In this document: one piece after another, positions 20,401-34,862 of the stretch
Layout: the number at the start of each line of letters is the position of its first letter
Numbering within the stretch: the first letter of the stretch is position 1
Origin: Lichtheimia corymbifera B2541
Taxonomy: Eukaryota > Mucoromycota > Mucoromycetes > Mucorales > Lichtheimiaceae
NCBI GenBank assembly: GCA_000697475.1
Contig: JNEU01001159.1
Span: forward strand, 1 to 62,516
Direction: 5' to 3'
DNA: 62,516 nucleotides
Notes under the pieces: model-generated
Databases searched by the model: none
What the model was told of the DNA's origin: nothing
Seen by the model: only the letters and a program-made list of their open reading frames with translations
Made by a program: the position numbers and the translations under genes

Positions 20401-21860
20401 CAATGACAAGCAATTGTTGTTCATCCGTATCATGTTCGCCAGGTTTCATGTCAAGCGTCAATCGAAAGAGAGTGCGTCCACGATCCATTTCTTCCACCAC
20501 CAAGCTGCCACCCACATGCTGCATCAATTGGGCTGTAAAGTTGGAATTGGGCGTAAGCACGGCTTCCAAGCTGATAGGGATGGCTGGTGAACATGTATGG
20601 ACAATATCAAAGGTGATACGTTTCAAGCCGTTACTGAGAGATGTCATTCCCAATCCCACTTCCACTGTAGCACCTGGTGTACATCCCTCTTCCATAATCC
20701 GCGATATCAACTACATACAAAGAAAATAAATATCAGTGTGTGTGTGATGGGATTATGTCTATACTGCTACTTGCATCCAACAAAGTATGTCGAATAATGC
20801 CTTCGTTTCCGGTGACATTGCTGTAATGGAGTCCATTGTCGGCATGGTATATAACAAGGTAGACATCCAATTTGGCTGCCATGCCAGCTAATGCATCGCC
20901 CACGTTTTGTACGAGACCACCAATATCAAACTGGACATTATCCGGTAGCAATGCATGCTCTTGTGTCTCATTGTTGTTGTGAGATGTTGTAAAAGTATCA
21001 GGATCATGATGATGATGATGATGATGTGTGCTGGTGAGTAGACGAGTGACGAGATCAAGGTTATGACTGACGTGATGTACTTGTTTGATAGCTGTATGAA
21101 TAGCTGAGATGCTTGTGATAGGAACAGCAATAGTACATGCACTGAGTAATTCATGGGTGCGAGCCAAGATGGAAGAAGGTGAAAAATGCTCGAGTGTTGT
21201 AGTGATCATGCCTGCTACCCCTTGCATTTCCTGTGCAACAGCATCCAACATTTTGAGTCGATGAGATGACGCGTAGATTCGGCGCAGTAGTTCGCGTTGA
21301 TGGTAGTCATGTGCTGCATGTAACTGTCGAGCAAACCAAAAGAGGCAAGCACCGGGAATAACAAGCAACGCCGCTGCATGTAGCAAGTATGGATAATGGT
21401 TGTTGTTGTTATGATTGATAAAAAGCATTGTCATGTGGTGGTGCACGGCCATGAGAATAGAGACACCCAATGCCCATGATAGCCATCCCTCATGCATCGT
21501 AGTAGAGTGATTGTAAGACCCCGTCCATAAGGCCAAAGTCGACCATATCCACCATGTGGTATACACAAATGCTACCGGATGATCCACCTTGACCATAGCA
21601 ATACTCGATAAAAGACACATGATCGCAGCTGCTGTGGTTGCGTATCGGATCTGGCGATCCACAGGATTACTCTCAATACATGCTTCAAGACTGCTAGTGT
21701 CGGATTGTTGTTCATTCATGCCATAACGAGTAGTGCGTGATGAGGAGGACGAGGATGAAACGGGTAAGGGTCGTTTGGTTGAGTCAAACGACACGTTGTT
21801 GCTGTGAGTCATTGTCGGTTCAATCGCACCTGCTGTTGTCTTGTCATTCCACCGAGTCAT
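17424..21860 (-). CDS. Ssk1/Mcs4-type response regulator with membrane pseudo-kinase module
   Basis: Terminal response regulator of a multistep phosphorelay, expected to act on the stress MAPK (Hog1/Sty1) cascade. Exons (minus) 21860-20775, 20710-18751, 18686-18562, 18398-17424 give 1,381 aa. The C-terminal receiver starts at PPIHVLIVEDN and has phospho-acceptor Asp1059 (LVLMDIQLPVMNG), the LTA segment and Lys1149 (FLTKPVS). It is followed by the Ssk1-typical EWGCMQALIDFEGW. N-terminally, four hydrophobic helices (residues ~70-190) are followed by a dimerisation-like helix that lacks a phospho-histidine, then an ATPase-like fold without recognisable G boxes. So it looks like a hybrid kinase whose kinase half is dead. 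A long disordered linker with poly-Asp, poly-His and poly-Gln tracts lies between. Intron 1 uses a GC donor. Confidence 0.85.
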
Positions 21861-22265
21861 TTAAAGTGCGAGTTGTTGTAGAATCGCTTTACAATGGCAG
21901 TGGAAGGAATATATATATATATGCGTCAACAAGTGTGCGTGTGAAAAGAAAGAAAGAGTGAGAGAGTGAGAGAGAGAAGAAGAGAAAGAACGAAAAATCG
22001 TTGCGAACGAGCCACCTAGAAAGGGGAAACGTTTCACCTACCTCACATATATACACACACACACACACACAAAGCAACATCACCATAATCACCATCATCC
22101 ACCTTGTATCACCCTGAATGGGTACAGTGGGTCCAATCCCCCACCCCAACCTCATTGGCCGCACGCTCCACCCACCCAAGATCGGCACCCAATCGCATCA
22201 TCGGACCTAGATCGTGGTAGCTCACATGTTTCACACATCATCTGTTGCTACAATGTACATTTTAT
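21861..22265. other. Intergenic, GA-rich tract
   Basis: 21945-21990 is purine-rich on the plus strand (CT on the coding strand of the Ssk1-like gene), next to an AC tract at 22054-22071. This is likely its leader/promoter. No gene seen. Confidence 0.45.
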
Positions 22266-23103
22266 CTATTGTGCACCATTAACTCTACCATATGATAACA
22301 CCCGCTGATCAAGACGGCATTCTTCCGGTACAGTCGTCACTTTTTGTAAGCTTTGTTCAATCACCACATTCTCATCCTAATTGTTTCTCTCTTTGAGTTA
22401 TCATCATGGTATTATGCTTATTATCGTACGTACCTTGGGAAAATGGAATTCACCCACAAAAGGCTCTCCGCTCAACATCAAGGGTAACCAAAGTCGGTCA
22501 TCCGCCCACATGCTGTCATAGGGAATGTCATCATACGAATACCATTGAGGTCGCATTTCCTCGGTTCTAATCATCACCATCCCACCACACAGGTTATTAC
22601 AATAACAACATGATCCACCGGTCATCCACTTACTCGGTAGGTGTGCCTTGATAATTCTTTCCTTTGAAAATATGGACTTCAAGTGCTACCGGGCTTTCTT
22701 CAAAAGTAAATACATTGAGACCAATCTTTTCAAGGCGATCCGTTTTGATCATCGCCTCTTCCTAAATAATGCCCATGAGATTTTTGCTGCGGCGGCATGG
22801 ATGACAATCACCCCTACCTCTAATTCTCGGTGTGCAGCTTCCAGTATGGTCTCTCCAGGCTCCACCTTGCCTCCAAATCCTACAGAGTTTATCTTTTTCA
22901 ATACCGAGTGTGTAGCTATCCTTGATCCCCTTACCATTCCAGAGATTCACACCAAAACCACGCTTCTTCATTCCGAGAAGGACCTGGTTGAAATGGGGGG
23001 TTTAGTCAATCACCCTTTACAATAAACGTTTTTATACCTTTTGGTTGGCTTCGTCTTGGATAAAAATCAGAGTGTACACTTTTTTCTTGTCAACAACGAC
23101 CAT
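22266..23103 (-). CDS. MTH1/NUDT1-like Nudix hydrolase
   Basis: Cleans the nucleotide pool by hydrolysing oxidised purine nucleotides such as 8-oxo-dGTP. Six exons (minus) 23103-23038, 22983-22935, 22879-22818, 22761-22634, 22566-22434, 22376-22266 give 182 aa, close to the ~156-180 aa of this family. The N-terminus matches MTH1 (LIFIQDE, VLLGMKKRGFG, LWNGFGGKVEPGE). The Nudix box runs from Gly42: Glu48, then Arg56-Glu57-Leu-x-Glu60-Glu61. The Gly normally found two positions later is Met63. The MTH1-type segment EEMRPQWYSYDDIPYDSMW follows. All introns are GT-AG and 44-67 bp long. Its coding region is so fragmented that no exon exceeds 133 bp. Confidence 0.88.
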
Positions 23104-23682
23104 GCTTGAATAGTGGGCGAGAAAGAAGAAAAAAGCTGAATGTGTCAAAATCGGAGTCGACTACACGCGTATACGTGTCTCTTTCATCCTCCTCCAAAAA
23201 CGCGCTAACAATGGGACAAAAGTGAAATAAGGAACTACTTCCCCTAATCATCCTATCATGCATTTCACCAATGTCATGGGTTTGTATGTGTGGGGTACAA
23301 GATCGGGTTTGCTCTCAGTCAGCAGGGTGGGTGAGCAAGACCTGCATATTCCTCGGAACCGCAAAAGGTGGGAAACCGAATCATTTATTTTCACGAGACC
23401 TACTACTACTAGGCATCAGATTTCTTTCTTTTTCAGGAACAGCTCGATAAAGCCCCCCGGGTGTATTCGATAGGAGACGATGTTCTCATTGATGGTAATT
23501 AACAACATTCATTGGCTCATTGTGTGTACACAAAAAAGTTGTCAAAGACGCCGCATAATAACATGAACGGATCAAAGGTGGTGGAGGATGCACTCCGATA
23601 ACTCGATTAATTGCGCTACCACACTCTCTCGCTCTTCTCGCTTTTCTTTTCTATCAAGGATATGCATACGATCTTGTTGTAA
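23104..23682. other. Divergent intergenic region, Nudix and Orb6 genes
   Basis: The Nudix and Orb6-type genes are transcribed away from each other across this 579-bp region. A non-coding 5' exon of the kinase could lie here. No coding sequence seen. Confidence 0.4.
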
Positions 23683-25596
<1,914 letters not shown>

Positions 25597-26714
25597 TATG
25601 GCCGGTCATTTTTTTTCCTACCCGCACTCCATCTCTCTCCTCATCCTCATCCTCCTTTGAAACCAACTTTGGGCAAATAGAAAAAGAAGCTTCTTTCAAT
25701 AGCGTCAGTTGTTGATTTAAATCTCGACGGCTTGGAGACTGGAATTGTGTGTGTGTGTGTGTGTGTGTGGGCGTGTGTAGATACGTACATAATCATATTT
25801 CATATCCCATGCATATATGTATGTGTGACCGATAGAAGGGATGAGATAGCTTTTTACGGTTAAGGTTTTAGCACGAGCAGATGGGGCGGGTTCGTGCGGG
25901 CGGCCATCCATCATTGATTGACACAACCTATGAGAGAAGTCTAACTCAAAAAGCTCTTGTTTTTTATGCAGATGTCGACCAGTCTATTGACCAGATCCAA
26001 ATTATGAATAAACACTCAAGATATAAACGACATAGGATTGACACATATCATTCATGTGTGTGTGTGTGTGTGTGTGTGCGTATCGTGAATGACATGTTAT
26101 CGGCCTCTCTCTCTCTTTTCTTCCACAACCCCAACCCCTTAACACCCTAAAAGCAGGGGCATTCCGCCTATCATTTTTCTATGACTTGTCTATAATCTCG
26201 GAAACAAATGACATTGTTCCTGCAATGCCCTTTATGTTATGTTATGAATTGGCATCATTCCATCCATATGAATAGAGAGCGAGTAAAAGAGAGAGAGAGA
26301 GTGATAGAGAGACATACACATAGATGAGAGAGGAGAGAAAAAAGTCCCGCACGAAAAAAATACACACACAGCTCAGTTCAAAGTGTAGGTGGTTTGTACC
26401 AAGAGAGAAAAGTTGTTATTGTTCTTTTACCACCACAACACACAAACACACAGACCAAAAAGTGAAATAACTCAAAAGCCCATACCCTCTTTTTTTTTTC
26501 TTTCTCCCTTTTTCGTTCACTTGCCGCCTTTTCACCAACCCAAAAAACACCACCACAACAACAACAAAAAGACGATTGGCATTGGCTCATTTAACAACCA
26601 GCAGACTTTGTTGTTGCGCGCGCACCTTTCTCTCTTTCTTTTATACCTCATATACACAACGACTATTACTATTATTACCCCACAACAACACCCACTTTAT
26701 TACGAGAAACAACA
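25597..26714. other. Intergenic region with microsatellites
   Basis: GT tracts at 25747-25768 and 26055-26078, a GA-rich block at 26278-26340, and a CT/CA-rich leader-like region 26400-26714 before the KH gene. No gene seen. Confidence 0.5.
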
Positions 26715-29700
26715 ATGACTGGCTACATGGCCTATTCGTTATGCTTGGGGATCCCACCGGACACGGACTCAATGGACGCTATTGATCCGACAGCGATTGC
26801 AGCGATGCGGGATCGATTTAGTGCTACTCATACCCAACTTCAGCATGTGCATTTTTCCACGGTACGATTGTCCTCTTCCAGGACGTTTCTGAACGTGGTG
26901 GTGAACGGACCTCTTGCTGCCGTCCAAGCTGCGAGAGCTGATATCCTACGACAAAATCCAGTAGAGGTGAGAGAGAGCTATACCCAAAAAGAGAGAGGGT
27001 GGGGTGGAGAGAGAGAGAGAAAGAGAGCAAGAACAATCTCGGAACAATACCTTTTGAGACAAGTGCAATGTGTTTGGAAATGGACTATACTTCTTGTACG
27101 CTAATAATAATCATCCATGTACTGTATATATATGTATACCAGACTAGGCTGGTCATCAAATCTTTCAATCCCGATTGTATCCATGCTCCTGGCAAGAGGC
27201 AGGTCCTTATTGCTGGTCTTGATGACATTGCATCCCATACCCACTGCAAGTTTCTTGTGCAAGACATTTCAGAACCAGAGATTATCTTATCAGGCTCACT
27301 GGATGCTGCTGAATCAGCTCGTGTTCGTGTCTTGGTCTTTCTTGATCAAATGGCAAGTTACCCTTATAAATGTACAACTCCGTCCCTCCATCGCTAACAT
27401 GTCTCTATAGATGGGTTTACGCACAGACACCTTGCAGATACCCTATTATCTTCATAATCTTATTGCTGGTCGCAAGCATATCAATATCCAATCCATCCTG
27501 GAAGAAACCAATACCAACATTTATCTCCAATCGCCTTTCACAAAACTGGGTGATTCGCAACACATGGCTATTCCCGTGGCTGATCGATCGGGTACCATTC
27601 ATCTGACTGGCGATAGTGCGGGTATTTCCCGTGCACAGGAAATGCTAAAGAAATTGACGACGCAAAAGGTAATTGGGTATTAGACAGACAGAGAGTATAT
27701 GACTTATATGATTTCTAGGCCAAGTCCATGTATCACAAGCAATCGACGATGCATCCAAGAAAACTCGATTGGATCATGCTCCATCAACAAGGTCAATTAC
27801 GAAAGATTATGCGAGATAATGGTAAAGGGATAATCATGCTATTATGAAATGGGGTCACTCAATACTACATTTGCTATAGGATCCTTCATCGCTTTTCCTG
27901 CACTTGGCTCCGGCAGCAATACCATTACCGTGTATGCCGAGAACAGAATCAATGTGGAACGTACTCTCAGATCGCTCAATTATTTGGTACGCATGATTTC
28001 TCTCTCGCTCTCTCTTTCTCTATCACAAGACTTATCGTTGTTGTCGTACATAGATCTACAAGGTATATGAAGTCTCATTCTGCATCAAGCAATCAGGCGA
28101 TGGATCACAACGCGTAGAAGACCCAATGCATTTATTTGGATCACCTGAAGCATTGACGCAACTCTTACAACGTATCTCCCAAGCGTCTGGTGCTGAATTG
28201 AGTTATCGTACTGAGACTGGTCGATTCGAAGCATTTGGTACTGAACAAGCCGTGCATACCGCTTATCAAATCCTTTCTGGCATACCCGTGCTCAAAGTAA
28301 GTTGTGTATCTATTGATGATATAGCCATGGATATAAACAAATCGCTGTCTATTAGATGCACCATACCCTAAGCGTATTTGCAGTCGAGCTTGCAGCAGAC
28401 CAACGTGAATTCTTGAGCGGCAAAAAGAACGGCAAAGTCAACAAGATCATGAAAACGTGTGGTGTGCGTATCAAGTTTCTTGCATTCAACGAGTACAATT
28501 TTGTGATTACGGTCGAGAGTGATGATCCTGATAAGGCATTGGAAGGATTGCGCATGCTACAAGACGAGCTACCCGCCGAAATGTCATTCTTTGTACCTGA
28601 AATATACCATCGACGTATCATTGGTGTTGCCGGCAAGAATATTCAACGGGTCATGAAACGCTTTGGTGTCTATGTCAAGTTTTCGGGTGCTGAGGAGTTC
28701 ACATCATTGGGAGGCTATTTTGAGAATGAACATAATGTGGTAGCACGCACACCAATGAAGAACCAAGCCAACCTTGAGAATCTCAAAGCAGCCGTGATGG
28801 ATTTTGTTACGTTTGAAAAGGATCGAGATTTCACGACGAGCATTGTACGCATTCCAAGCTATCAACAACGCACCATTTTACATGTCCATGGCAGCGAGAT
28901 ACGGGAGGCATGCCGTACACACAATACACGAGTATGGTGGCCAGAGAGATCAGGCACAGACCAAGTGGCTGTCATGGGACCTGCCTCTCAAATCAGTGCA
29001 GTGCTGCAACTCTTGAATACCATGATTGAGCGAGAAGCCCATTTCTTAATACCCTTAACTGAAGAGTTGCGTCAGCTGTTCACCGACAAGGCCAAGGAAC
29101 TCGACACCCTTACACGACACCTGACAAAAGATCTAAGGATGCAAGTGCGTTTACCGGATCTTGATAGCAGCAACAGCAGCAGCAATAATCCACCCATGTC
29201 AACTGCTCATGTTCAATGGAAATCATCCACACCCACAGTGCGAGATATACGTGTGATTCGTTTGCATTATAAGCAAGAACACGGGAAGAATGTATCGAAC
29301 GCCAAGGACAAGTTGTATCACTTTTTCAAGCAGCACAATGTCCCATGTGATATGGCAACAACAACAACCGCTACCAATGATACCAGTCTTATTTCTCCTA
29401 CATCGGATGATTCGTGTCTCAACATTGACCAGGATACACTCGCAGCCATCCCATCACCTAACGACGATGCTAAGCAACCCACACCCCAGGGTAGCAACAG
29501 TAGCACTACTACTACGAACCATGGTGCTGCTGCTGCTGCAGGAGAGTACAACTTGTTCAATGGACCTTTACCCTTACCTGCATTTGATGGCTCCTCGTGG
29601 TCAATATTCCCTGCTGAAGAGAAAAAGAATAGCAAATTGGGTGAATCCAACTTGTCACTCAAAGATGGACCTTTACGTGCTATTTTTGAAAACATGCCAA

Positions 29701-30594
29701 GTTCACCTCCGCATCCAATGGATCGTCGTCGTGCTTCCACTGCTGTGTTATCGACCCCTATGCCGGGAAAGAACATTTGGGCTTCACCTCGTCTACAAGC
29801 GAGTAATGTAAGTAACACAAACATTCATGCAAGTTTAAAAAAAATGCTGATCATCTCGTCGTTTTAGTCATGTTCTCCTCGTAGTCGTCAAGGTCTTATG
29901 CAGGATTCAGCAACTCGTCGTTACCATGCTGCACCCCCTATGCCGTATACCTCTTTCTCTGCAACGACCAGTAATCATCGACCCAACTTTCATCAATCGA
30001 TGCCTGATATCTTTTTTGGCCATGATTTATTTCCAGTCTCGGGGGCAGCACCACAACCGCCATCCTCATCCTCTACTGCAGCAGCAGCAGCCATGTATGG
30101 TGGAGATCAATTTGTACCAGTGACAACCACCCCTCCTGGAAGTGATCGTATGTTTGTTCCTGTGAGTACAAGCAACAGTACAGGCAGTAGCAGCAGCAGC
30201 GGCGGCGGCGGTCATCATCATCATCATTGGGTTCGTCATCAACAACAACAACGTCAACAACAGTTGCCTACTCCACCTCCAAGCATGACGACGCATCATC
30301 ATCACTTGCATCATCCCAAGCTCGATGAAAATGTCAGCGATGGTAACGCGTTGCTTCTTCGGTCTTGATATACCATGGATTTGTCTTTTGGCTGATTGAT
30401 ATTTTTTTTCTTTCCCAATGTTTTGTTTTTCTTTTTCCATTCTTGTTACGACTCCAGTTGTTGCATCGTCATTAGATACCACCACCATCAACAAGCCTGC
30501 TATTCCAACCCCCTCTCAAAGCTCTCCATACCCACGCACGCAGCAATCTGTAAAGCATCTACCGGGAGGTCGAACCCCAGGCTTCAACATTTAA
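26715..30594 (+). CDS. Multi-KH-domain RNA-binding protein
   Basis: Nine exons: 26715-26966, 27143-27352, 27411-27668, 27719-27821, 27880-27986, 28054-28296, 28356-29807, 29868-30342, 30458-30594, giving 1,078 aa. Several KH-type units are visible; the clearest is FVPEIYHRRIIGVAGKNIQR with the I-G-x-x-G-x-x-I loop, and more degenerate copies precede and follow it (for example LHNLIAGRKHINIQSI, and LDWIMLHQQGQLRKIMRDNG). The architecture recalls yeast YLL032C and S. pombe Mug60-type KH proteins. The C-terminal ~350 residues are disordered (Ser, Gln, His tracts). A stop at 30366 would end exon 8 by read-through, but splicing at 30343/30457 adds 46 sensible residues ending PGGRTPGFNI, so I prefer the longer form. 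Intron 2 has a GC donor. Confidence 0.82.
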
Positions 30595-30928
30595 TTAAAT
30601 GTATCCTTCGTTTTTCTTTCTTTTGCACACACACCCTGTCCATTCTTTTTTATTATAAAGGTTGTTTTTCCACTCATAGTTCGGTTGCATTTTAAAAAGA
30701 GTCATGTGATTCTCTGCCACGTGGGTTTACGTTGCATGTTACAATTCATTACGTGGCAATGTTGCACCTTGGTTACGCGCTTGAATATGACCACGGGCCA
30801 TCATGATCCAGACCATGTAGCGCGGGATGTATTGTACATTTACTGTGATGCATAAAGTAATCGAATACAAATGATCGAATGTGTGTGTCGTCGTAGTAGT
30901 ATACATGCAAAAAGTAGGGGTTGAGATT
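30595..30928. other. Convergent intergenic region
   Basis: The KH gene and the 7TM gene converge here. It contains T-rich 3'-end-like sequence around 30610-30690. No gene seen. Confidence 0.45.
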
Positions 30929-32800
30929 CTAATAGCGCTTTTCGTGTCGAATAAGCCTGATCTGAGATGATAAATCATCTTCACGTTCATCCATAGGCAG
31001 CCAAGTCAACTTTTCATCTGCGAGTTGTCGTTGTGGTGGTGTGATAGCGGGTATATGCGAATGATCATGACTATAGTAATAATCGTCCTCCATGGCAATG
31101 GGTCCTTTGAGCGTGTTCATCGTACCGAGATCGAGGGTGGGTGGTGTTGTTGTGCTATTGCCGTTGAACCCATACTCGCGTTGGGGATGGTTTCCATGGA
31201 GACGATGATTATGTTTTTGGAAATTTTGTTGGTATTGAAGTTGTTGCTGTTTCAAATCCTCAAAAGCATGATGACTCAACGTGCCCTGAAAACTCATATC
31301 AACACCAGGCCCAGCAAAGGAGGAAGATGTTTGGGTTTCCTCATAGGTAGTGGATCGTCCACCGGTCGAACTTTTCAATCCATCCACACCAGTGGTACCA
31401 ATCTTTGGACTAAACGGCCCAAGTCAACACCGGTTGTTGTTGTTTTCATGATCAAGACTTACTGGAAAATGACAGCCAATTCCACGCACAGCGTGGTGAC
31501 AGGTCCAAGATAATTCCAAATGACACCAAGGAAAATGGATCCTGGTACATTCACCATGATCTGATCGCGAAGAGCACCATACATGAGCAAAAAGATAGCA
31601 AACAAGAGTAAACATACAACAATGATGCCCATCACTGCACGTATCTACATATATAGAGTGAATGATGAGTAACAAGAATGATGTAGTAGCTAGCATACAT
31701 ATTTATATACCTTAAAGATACCCGTTTTGACAGATGCATAGCGTGGCCCCGATGACTTGAATTTGGTCAAATGATGATTAAGGATGCGAACCAAGCGGAC
31801 ACCAGAAAAGAGCACCGCCATGGCAAGTGAAAAACAATGGACAAACCAAAATACATACAACAATCGCACACACACCTCGGATGCGTACAAGTTGGTGCGT
31901 GCCAGCGCGCCACCAACCAACGCCACAATGTTGTTACAAATGAAGGGTGCAAAGAAAAAAGTCAATCCTATAATATCCACAGTCCTTGGTGATGGCAACC
32001 ATCCATGGGAAATGGCTTTGTGGCTCTATAGAGGAGAGTGAAATGATAAGTCTCCCACCTTTTGAGATAATAACAGCAACAATAATAAGCTTACATCCGC
32101 CAATGTTTGTGCAATCCCGACAAGGTAGAGTGCAAATGCACCATAACCAAATTGCCATGGAAACTCAAAGATAACTAGATACACATACACACACATTTAG
32201 CTATATATTACGCGTTGTTTTCTGGGAATGAGACACTTACACATGCGTGAAATCATGTCATCAGCAACATCCGTGACAAGAATGACGCTTGTCAACAAGC
32301 GAACTACAAGGAGGTTATTGTTAAACCGGCTTTCTGGTGGTCATATCATTGTTCGGAGTCGGGGAAGAAAGGGAGGAGGAGATGATGACCTCCTTTGGGT
32401 AAGAAATAAAAGAATGAAAAGAAGACTTACGAATGTTGTATATCATTAATAAGAACAACATACAATCAATTGGTTTGGGTCGTAAGCAGCCTTTTGCTGG
32501 GCTAACGTCAAAAAGTCGATGCCCCTTGATAAAGATGCGATGGATCAGCAGACAAACGCCTGTTGAGCAAGAAGCGAGTTATTATTAGGTCTGGTGCTCA
32601 TTGTTCTCGTTGTTGATATATATATGTATACCAATGATAAACACCACAGCAGAGATAGCAATGTTGCCGATATAAACGCCAGTCATTGCATTTTGCTCGA
32701 CACAGCCTTGTAGCGTGATACGCCAATCGCAGTGACAGGTGCCATCAACAAGGCAGTGACGTTCCAATGTTCGCACGCTCAATTCGGCGCTATCTTCCAT
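30929..32800 (-). CDS. Orphan seven-transmembrane protein, receptor-like
   Basis: Seven exons (minus) 32800-32632, 32559-32431, 32303-32241, 32174-32095, 32025-31711, 31644-31463, 31409-30929 give 472 aa. I do not recognise a named family. A ~40-residue N-terminus with five Cys (CLVDGTCHCDW, then GCVEQ) precedes seven hydrophobic segments, among them NIAISAVVFIIG, FGYGAFALYLVGIAQTL, IIGLTFFFAPFICNNIV, RLLYVFWFVHCFSLAMAV, VMGIIVVCLLLFAIFLLMY and IFLGVIWNYLGPVTTLCV. A ~160-residue Ser/Gln/His-rich tail follows. That topology (Cys-rich exterior, seven helices, long tail) resembles a G-protein-coupled receptor, but no GPCR signature motif was seen, so coupling is unproven. Start at 32800 is the Met nearest the first helix; upstream ATGs exist. 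Confidence 0.75.
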
Positions 32801-34862
32801 GTCGAATGTTGAGCTATTGGAGCGAAAAAGTGACAAGGGGGCCCGAGCAAGTAAGGAAAAAGAAAGAGGTAAATCAATGGGGGAGGGAACTATCGTATAT
32901 TTTGTGTGTGTGCCTTGTCTCGTCGTCGTCAATGTATGGTAAGCATGTTTTTTTTTTGTTGAATTAGCGCGGAGGTACAACATCGATCTTCCCAAACATT
33001 TTTTCCCGCATTGTCATCCTTTGGGAAAACTTCATGTGGCTGTCAAATGTCACACGCATTATCCTTTATTTTTGCCATTGTCCTCGGCTTGTCTCTTTTC
33101 AAAGGGAACCCACATAAAACACCGTAGTGATTCAGCAGGATCATGATGGGTGTTGTGGTGGATGTAATATAGGTTTCTTGCCTATCCCGAGTACACAGAT
33201 TTTTAAAAAGCCGCCCTGTACGACGAGCTGCCACAAGGTAATAAAAGGCCCTTTTCGTGTTTTGCACTGGGAAAAGTGATCAGCATGTTAGCACTACTGT
33301 TGATCAAGGAGGTGAGGAGGAGAAAAATCCATGTTGGTAAAGTGGGATTTCATATGTCAGTCTGTACGACATTGTCAAGGGATGACAAGGTCCAACCATA
33401 GAATCAGAGCTCGGTTGTACATGTGTTCAATGATACGGGTGGCCATGGGCCCACCTCTGGGGTAATGAGTTGAGCTCCCGCCATTCTGGATCAATCCATC
33501 TTGTTGCTTGGCCCATCCTAGCTAATGGGTCAAAGAACCCATCTACATAACAACTGCCTAAAAAGGATACATCATTGCAACAACTCTTGTCCATAGATCA
33601 TCAATCAAAACATGTGTGTGATTAAACACCGAGCAAGATAAGCAATAAATTCAGCCAGCAGAAGCGCAAACATATAAAGTCGAGGCCTCCTTATGTACCG
33701 GTATCCTGGATCAATGGCAGAACCTGATAAATTTATACTCATCATCCCTATTAACATAATAACGATTCAAGGTAATTAAAAGCTTGCAATATGGATCTGC
33801 ATGATTTTCAAATGCCTCCGTATCATCATCCATGGCATTGAATTTATTTCCAGGAACTACACAATCACGTGTTGCCATAAAAAGATGGTTGTCATGGATA
33901 CTAATGACATTGATGTAAAGATTCATGCCATACTCCAACCTTTGCATATACATACCATATGTACAGGCACGCTAATCACTATCACTTGATATCACAATAG
34001 TAAATCAGTGTCAAAGGAAAATGCCAGGGAACGCCAGAATTCCTGACTTTGCCTGACTTTTATTCAGCAGCAAGTGACAAGTGGTATTATTGATATCGCT
34101 GCTACAAACGCTGACGATAATAAAACAATCCTCATTGTTGTTCCTCAGAAACAAAAATTATGGGAACATTGTTAATGTGGTAGGCGTCATCCGTGGTGAT
34201 GTGGCTTTTCATTGATTAAAAGATGATGGTCGTATATGATCAGGTTTCACTCATCAAACATCATCACGGCGACAATGAATGTAAGATAACAAAGAAATGA
34301 AGCCTATGGACGAGCACAAAGATCAATTCCCATCCACAGCAGGGTTGCAGAAAGGACCACCACTGAGTTACAAGGATCTTATATTCCATGAGCCTTGGTG
34401 TGATTGTTGTTCATGCATAATGATATAATTGGTAACTGGAATGAACACGATCAAATTAGGGCAATACAGCACCACCAAACAAAAGCCATTCCAGTTATCT
34501 GTCGCTTGTAGAGTTTATGTGGACAACACCGTCATAAAAAATAGCTGTTGTTGCTACACGTTTTGTGGTGAATGTATGTGGTATATTTGAGTCATTCGAG
34601 TAGCATTGTTGTAAGCAGCACTTTGATGAAACTATCTGACTTGGGGGACAGATGGGATGATGCAAGAGACCAAGAGCTGAGCAATCAGATGAGACCCCAA
34701 GCAAATAAGGTCGATGCGTTATGCTACACTAGATCCAAGACAGCGGACATCGTCCAATGAGTGGTGAGATGTGCCTGGCGAAACGCGATAAAACAAACGC
34801 AGAAATTTTTTTACTGGACACGTCTTCTTTTCATCCACTTCTTTATCGAATACACACACACC
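32801..34862. other. 2-kb region with no firm gene
   Basis: Mostly unique AT-rich DNA. The only coding-like stretch is at 33711-33953 (listed separately). No tRNA-like cloverleaf or repeat match to the flanking arrays was noticed. 34750-34862 is the presumptive promoter/leader of the adenosine kinase gene. Confidence 0.4.
33711..33953 (-). CDS. Short hypothetical ORF
   Basis: 80 codons with protein-like composition (for example DDDTEAFENHADPYCKLL), Met-initiated and ending in a stop. No motif, no convincing neighbouring exon and no recognised family. It may be chance or the residue of a decayed gene. Confidence 0.2.
   Translation of the reverse strand: MYMQRLEYGMNLYINVISIHDNHLFMATRDCVVPGNKFNAMDDDTEAFENHADPYCKLLITLNRYYVNRDDEYKFIRFCH

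Noticed and set aside
29290..29811. Plus- and minus-strand overlapping frames (also 29318-29824)
   Set aside because: Shadows of KH-gene exon 7, whose frame gives the conserved protein.
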